A stretch of 8,706 nt of DNA from Rhodobacteraceae bacterium UBA6273. Its GTDB lineage: Bacteria > Pseudomonadota > Alphaproteobacteria > Rhodobacterales > Rhodobacteraceae. Of the stretch, positions 6,291-8,706 are shown piece after piece (position 1 is the stretch's first letter; each line of letters begins with the position of its first letter). Under the pieces are notes generated by a model that was not told the DNA's origin, searched no databases, and was given only the letters and a program-made list of their open reading frames with translations. The stretch spans positions 1 through 8,706 of the forward strand of contig DJUV01000198.1 in the NCBI GenBank assembly GCA_002440625.1. The letters run 5' to 3'. A program made the position numbers and the translations under genes.

Positions 6291-8465
6291 ATGTTCCGCC
6301 TGAGCTTGCTGGTTTCTCTTGTTGCCTTCTGCCTCGCCGCCCTGCCGGCCGCGGCCGAAACCGTTCTGTCGAAGTACCTGAACGAAGAGCCCCCCGGCGA
6401 ACTCGTCGAAGGCGCGGATGGCTTCGGCGCAATCCGCGACGACATTGCCGCAGCCCCGGTCCTGAAGGGCGGCGAGACCATCGGCTGGGCCTTCGTGACA
6501 TCGGATTTCGTCGGCACCACGGGCTATTCCGGCAAGCCGATCCACACGATGGTCGCCGTCGACAAGGACGCGAAGATCATCGGCGTCAGCCTCATCAAGC
6601 ATTCCGAACCCATCGTCCTCATCGGCATTCCCGAGGCCAAGGTGAAGGCGCTGGTCGCCAGCTACATCGGCCTTGACCTTATCGCCGAGGCCTCGTCGGG
6701 CGGCACCTCGCATGATGTCGACATCATTTCCGGCGCGACCGTGACCGTCATGGTAATCGACGATTCCATCGTGCGTTCCGGCCTGAAGGTCGCGCGGACG
6801 CTTGGCCTTGGCGGGTTGAAGCCAGAGGAAAAGCCCGCAGGTCCGGCTTTCGAGATCAACCCCGATGCCAAAGCCGCTTCGGACTGGGTGACGCTGGAAG
6901 GCGACGGCACCATCCGCCGCCTGTCGCTGGACGTAGGTCAGGTCAACGCCGCCTTCGCCGCCCTCGAGGACAAGCGCGCCGCAGAACGCCCGCTGACCGA
7001 GGCGCCCGAGACGACCTTCATCGAAATGCAGGCCGCCCTCGTTTCCGTCCCCGCTGTCGGCAAGGCGATCCTTGGCGAAGCGGAATATGGCAGCCTCGCC
7101 GGCTGGCTCCAGCCGGGGGATAACGCGCTTCTCGTCGCCGGACGCGGGCTTTATAGCTTCAAGGGCTCGGGCTACGTCCGCGGCGGCATCTTCGACCGGA
7201 TCGTCCTCATCCAGGGCGATGTGTCGATCCGCTTCCGCGACAAGATGCACCGGCGCGTCGGCGGTTTGACTGCCGAAGGCCGGCCCGAGTTCACCGAAAC
7301 CGATCTTTTCAAGATCCCCGCCGATTCAGGCTTTGACCCGGCGCAGCCCTTCCGCCTGCAACTTCTGGTGCAGCGCGAGGTCGGGCCGATCGAAAAGCTC
7401 TTCACCACCTTCGACCTCGCCTACCAGCTGCCGCAGTTCTATCTGCGCCCGGTCGCCGTGGCCCCGGCCGCCGAACCGGCTGCGATTGCGACGCCTGACG
7501 AAAGCACGGCGCAGGCGGAGCTGTGGAAAAAGATCTGGCGCGGATCGAAGATGGAAATCGTCGTCCTGGGCGCGATGCTCCTTGTCCTGACGGCGACCTT
7601 TTTCTTCCAGACCTGGGCCACGCGGAACGAACGCGCCTTCTTCTGGTTCCGCATGTCCTATCTGACAGTGACGCTCGTCTTCCTCGGCTGGTACGCCAAT
7701 GCCCAGCTTTCGGTCGTGAACCTGATGGCGCTTTTCGGCGCCCTCGTCTCGGGCTTTTCCTGGCAGGCCTTCCTTCTCGATCCGCTGACCTTCATCCTCT
7801 GGTTCTCGCTCGCCGCCGCCCTCCTCTTCTGGGGCCGCGGCGCCTATTGCGGCTGGCTCTGCCCCTTCGGCGCGTTGCAGGAACTGACCAACAAGATCGC
7901 CCGCGCCCTGCATGTCCCGCAATGGACCCTGCCCTGGGGCCTCCATGAACGGCTCTGGCCGCTCAAGTACATGATCTTCCTCGGGCTTTTCGGGGTCTCG
8001 CTGGTTTCCATCGAACAGGCAGAACATCTGGCCGAGGTGGAGCCCTTCAAGACCGCGATCATCCTGAAGTTCATGCGTGCCTGGCCCTTCGTCGCCTATG
8101 TCGCCGCCCTGCTGATGGCCGGGCTTTTCGTCGAACGCTTCTACTGCCGCTACCTCTGCCCCTTGGGCGCCGCCCTCGCCATCCCGGCGCGCCTGAGGAT
8201 GTTCGACTGGCTCAAGCGCTACCACGAATGCGGCAACCCCTGTCAGACCTGCGCCCATCAATGCCCGGTGCAGGCCATCCATCCGACGGGCGAGATCAAC
8301 CCGAACGAATGCGTCAACTGCCTGCATTGCCAGGTGCTTTACCAGTCCAGAACCACCTGCCCGGTGGTCATCAAGAAGGCGAAACGGCGCGAGGCGGTTG
8401 CAGCCTCCCCCGTCCGCGACCTCGGGCATCACCCCAACGCAACAAAACCCCAGACCTCCCACTGA
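6291..8465 (+). CDS. nosR: NosR, membrane flavin / iron-sulfur protein required for N2O reduction
   Basis: NosR is a membrane-bound polyferredoxin-flavoprotein thought to pass electrons from the quinol pool towards periplasmic N2O reductase; it is also needed for nos expression or enzyme activity in known denitrifiers. The start at 6291 gives 724 residues and a clear Sec signal ([10 protein letters not shown]...ALPAAA|E, cut near 22); longer starts would overlap the FNR box. The Shine-Dalgarno is weak. A periplasmic FMN-binding domain spans about 60-175 and carries DIISGAT (144-150), the ApbE-type flavinylation motif, with T150 as expected FMN-carrying residue. Membrane segments lie near 421-440, 453-470, 498-515, 558-574 and 596-614. 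CX3CP motifs are at C520/C524 and C619/C623. Two ferredoxin-like cysteine sets follow at C647, C651, C654, C658 and C674, C677, C680, C690, on the cytoplasmic side by family knowledge. nosZ follows after 14 bp, so the two form an operon. Confidence 0.96.
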   Translation: MFRLSLLVSLVAFCLAALPAAAETVLSKYLNEEPPGELVEGADGFGAIRDDIAAAPVLKGGETIGWAFVTSDFVGTTGYSGKPIHTMVAVDKDAKIIGVSLIKHSEPIVLIGIPEAKVKALVASYIGLDLIAEASSGGTSHDVDIISGATVTVMVIDDSIVRSGLKVARTLGLGGLKPEEKPAGPAFEINPDAKAASDWVTLEGDGTIRRLSLDVGQVNAAFAALEDKRAAERPLTEAPETTFIEMQAALVSVPAVGKAILGEAEYGSLAGWLQPGDNALLVAGRGLYSFKGSGYVRGGIFDRIVLIQGDVSIRFRDKMHRRVGGLTAEGRPEFTETDLFKIPADSGFDPAQPFRLQLLVQREVGPIEKLFTTFDLAYQLPQFYLRPVAVAPAAEPAAIATPDESTAQAELWKKIWRGSKMEIVVLGAMLLVLTATFFFQTWATRNERAFFWFRMSYLTVTLVFLGWYANAQLSVVNLMALFGALVSGFSWQAFLLDPLTFILWFSLAAALLFWGRGAYCGWLCPFGALQELTNKIARALHVPQWTLPWGLHERLWPLKYMIFLGLFGVSLVSIEQAEHLAEVEPFKTAIILKFMRAWPFVAYVAALLMAGLFVERFYCRYLCPLGAALAIPARLRMFDWLKRYHECGNPCQTCAHQCPVQAIHPTGEINPNECVNCLHCQVLYQSRTTCPVVIKKAKRREAVAASPVRDLGHHPNATKPQTSH

Positions 8466-8471
8466 AAGGAG
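8465..8471 (+). promoter_or_regulatory. Strong ribosome binding site of nosZ
   Basis: AAAGGAG begins on the last base of the nosR stop codon and stands 8 bp before the nosZ ATG at 8480. This arrangement suits high translation of N2O reductase and coupling to nosR. Confidence 0.75.
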
Positions 8472-8479
8472 TTCATACC

Positions 8480-8706
8480 ATGACCGAAGAGATGAAACCG
8501 GGCCTCAGCCGCCGCATGCTGCTTGGCGCCACCGCAGGCGGCGCAGCCGTCGCCGGCGCTTTTGGCGGGCGCCTCGCCCTGACCGGCGGCGCCATCGGCG
8601 CTGCCACGCTTGCCGGCACCTCCCCCGCCGCCGCCGCTGGCGGCAGCTTCGAGGTCGCCCCCGGCCAGCTCGATGAGTTCTACGGCTTCTGGTCCTCGGG
8701 CCAGAC
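8480..8706 (+). CDS. nosZ: Nitrous-oxide reductase NosZ, N-terminal part (runs off window)
   Basis: This is the start of the periplasmic multicopper enzyme that reduces N2O to N2 at its CuA and CuZ centres. Only 75 codons plus two bases are present. The protein begins [20 protein letters not shown], a twin-arginine signal (R11-R12) followed by a hydrophobic Ala/Gly-rich stretch ending near SPAAAAGG (about residues 46-54). Tat export marks clade I (proteobacterial) NosZ. The mature N-terminus contains [12 protein letters not shown], a well-known opening motif of clade I NosZ. The copper-binding residues lie beyond the window. The gene lies 14 bp behind nosR with a strong Shine-Dalgarno, and in related organisms nosDFYLX follow; that cannot be seen here. 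Confidence 0.95.
   Translation, partial: MTEEMKPGLSRRMLLGATAGGAAVAGAFGGRLALTGGAIGAATLAGTSPAAAAGGSFEVAPGQLDEFYGFWSSGQ

Noticed and set aside
6277..6303. Eight-codon upstream frame (MDARRCSA) overlapping the nosR start
   Set aside because: It could couple translation to nosR, but it has only a poor Shine-Dalgarno and such short frames arise by chance.
8229..8361. Non-standard spacing (CX3CX2CX3C and CX2CX2CX9C) in the NosR ferredoxin region
   Set aside because: As far as I recall, this spacing is usual in NosR proteins, so it is not evidence of a damaged cluster site.
7326..8462. Long minus-strand open frame of 378 codons opposite nosR
   Set aside because: Shadow of nosR, which has clear cysteine motifs, membrane helices and a signal peptide on the plus strand.

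Overview
The window is GC-rich, with tightly packed genes and alphaproteobacterial-looking proteins. The genes present (a PotABCD-type ABC transporter, a Dnr-like Crp/Fnr regulator, nosR and a Tat-exported nosZ) suggest a denitrifying or N2O-respiring member of the Rhodobacterales (Rhodobacter/Paracoccus-like). This taxonomic placement is inferred from gene content and protein style, not from a search.

Region 1 (1-4115, plus strand) is the end of an operon. It holds the C-terminal part of an ABC-transporter ATPase, a Tat-exported PotD-like solute-binding protein, two inner-membrane permeases of the PotB and PotC types, and a short-chain dehydrogenase/reductase whose GTG start overlaps the second permease gene by 11 bp. 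Gaps are 20, 4 and 7 bp and then the overlap, so the genes are probably co-transcribed. The layout suggests uptake of a polyamine-like or other small solute coupled to its oxidation. Several spermidine contacts known from E. coli PotD do not seem to be conserved, so the true substrate is open.

Region 2 (4126-5124, minus strand) is one gene for a right-handed parallel beta-helix protein, convergent with the dehydrogenase (10 bp between stops). It has no signal peptide. Its N-terminus resembles those of secreted Rhodobacterales proteins, but no RTX tail is present.

Region 3 (5125-8706, plus strand) is a nitrous-oxide respiration locus. A Dnr-like Crp/Fnr regulator without an Fe-S cysteine cluster comes first. 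Then follow an intergenic region of about 290 bp with a near-perfect FNR/Dnr box (TTGAC-N4-ATCAA), complete nosR (flavin and Fe-S membrane protein that supports N2O reductase), and the first 75 codons of nosZ with a twin-arginine signal, running off the window. The regulator's recognition helix carries the E-x-x-S-R pattern that reads TTGAT half-sites. A local circuit in which the regulator switches on nosRZ in response to NO or low oxygen is therefore the simplest reading.

I found no RNA genes, CRISPR arrays, insertion sequences or phage parts. The window looks like well-known systems. The least explained items are the beta-helix protein and the substrate of the transporter/dehydrogenase operon.
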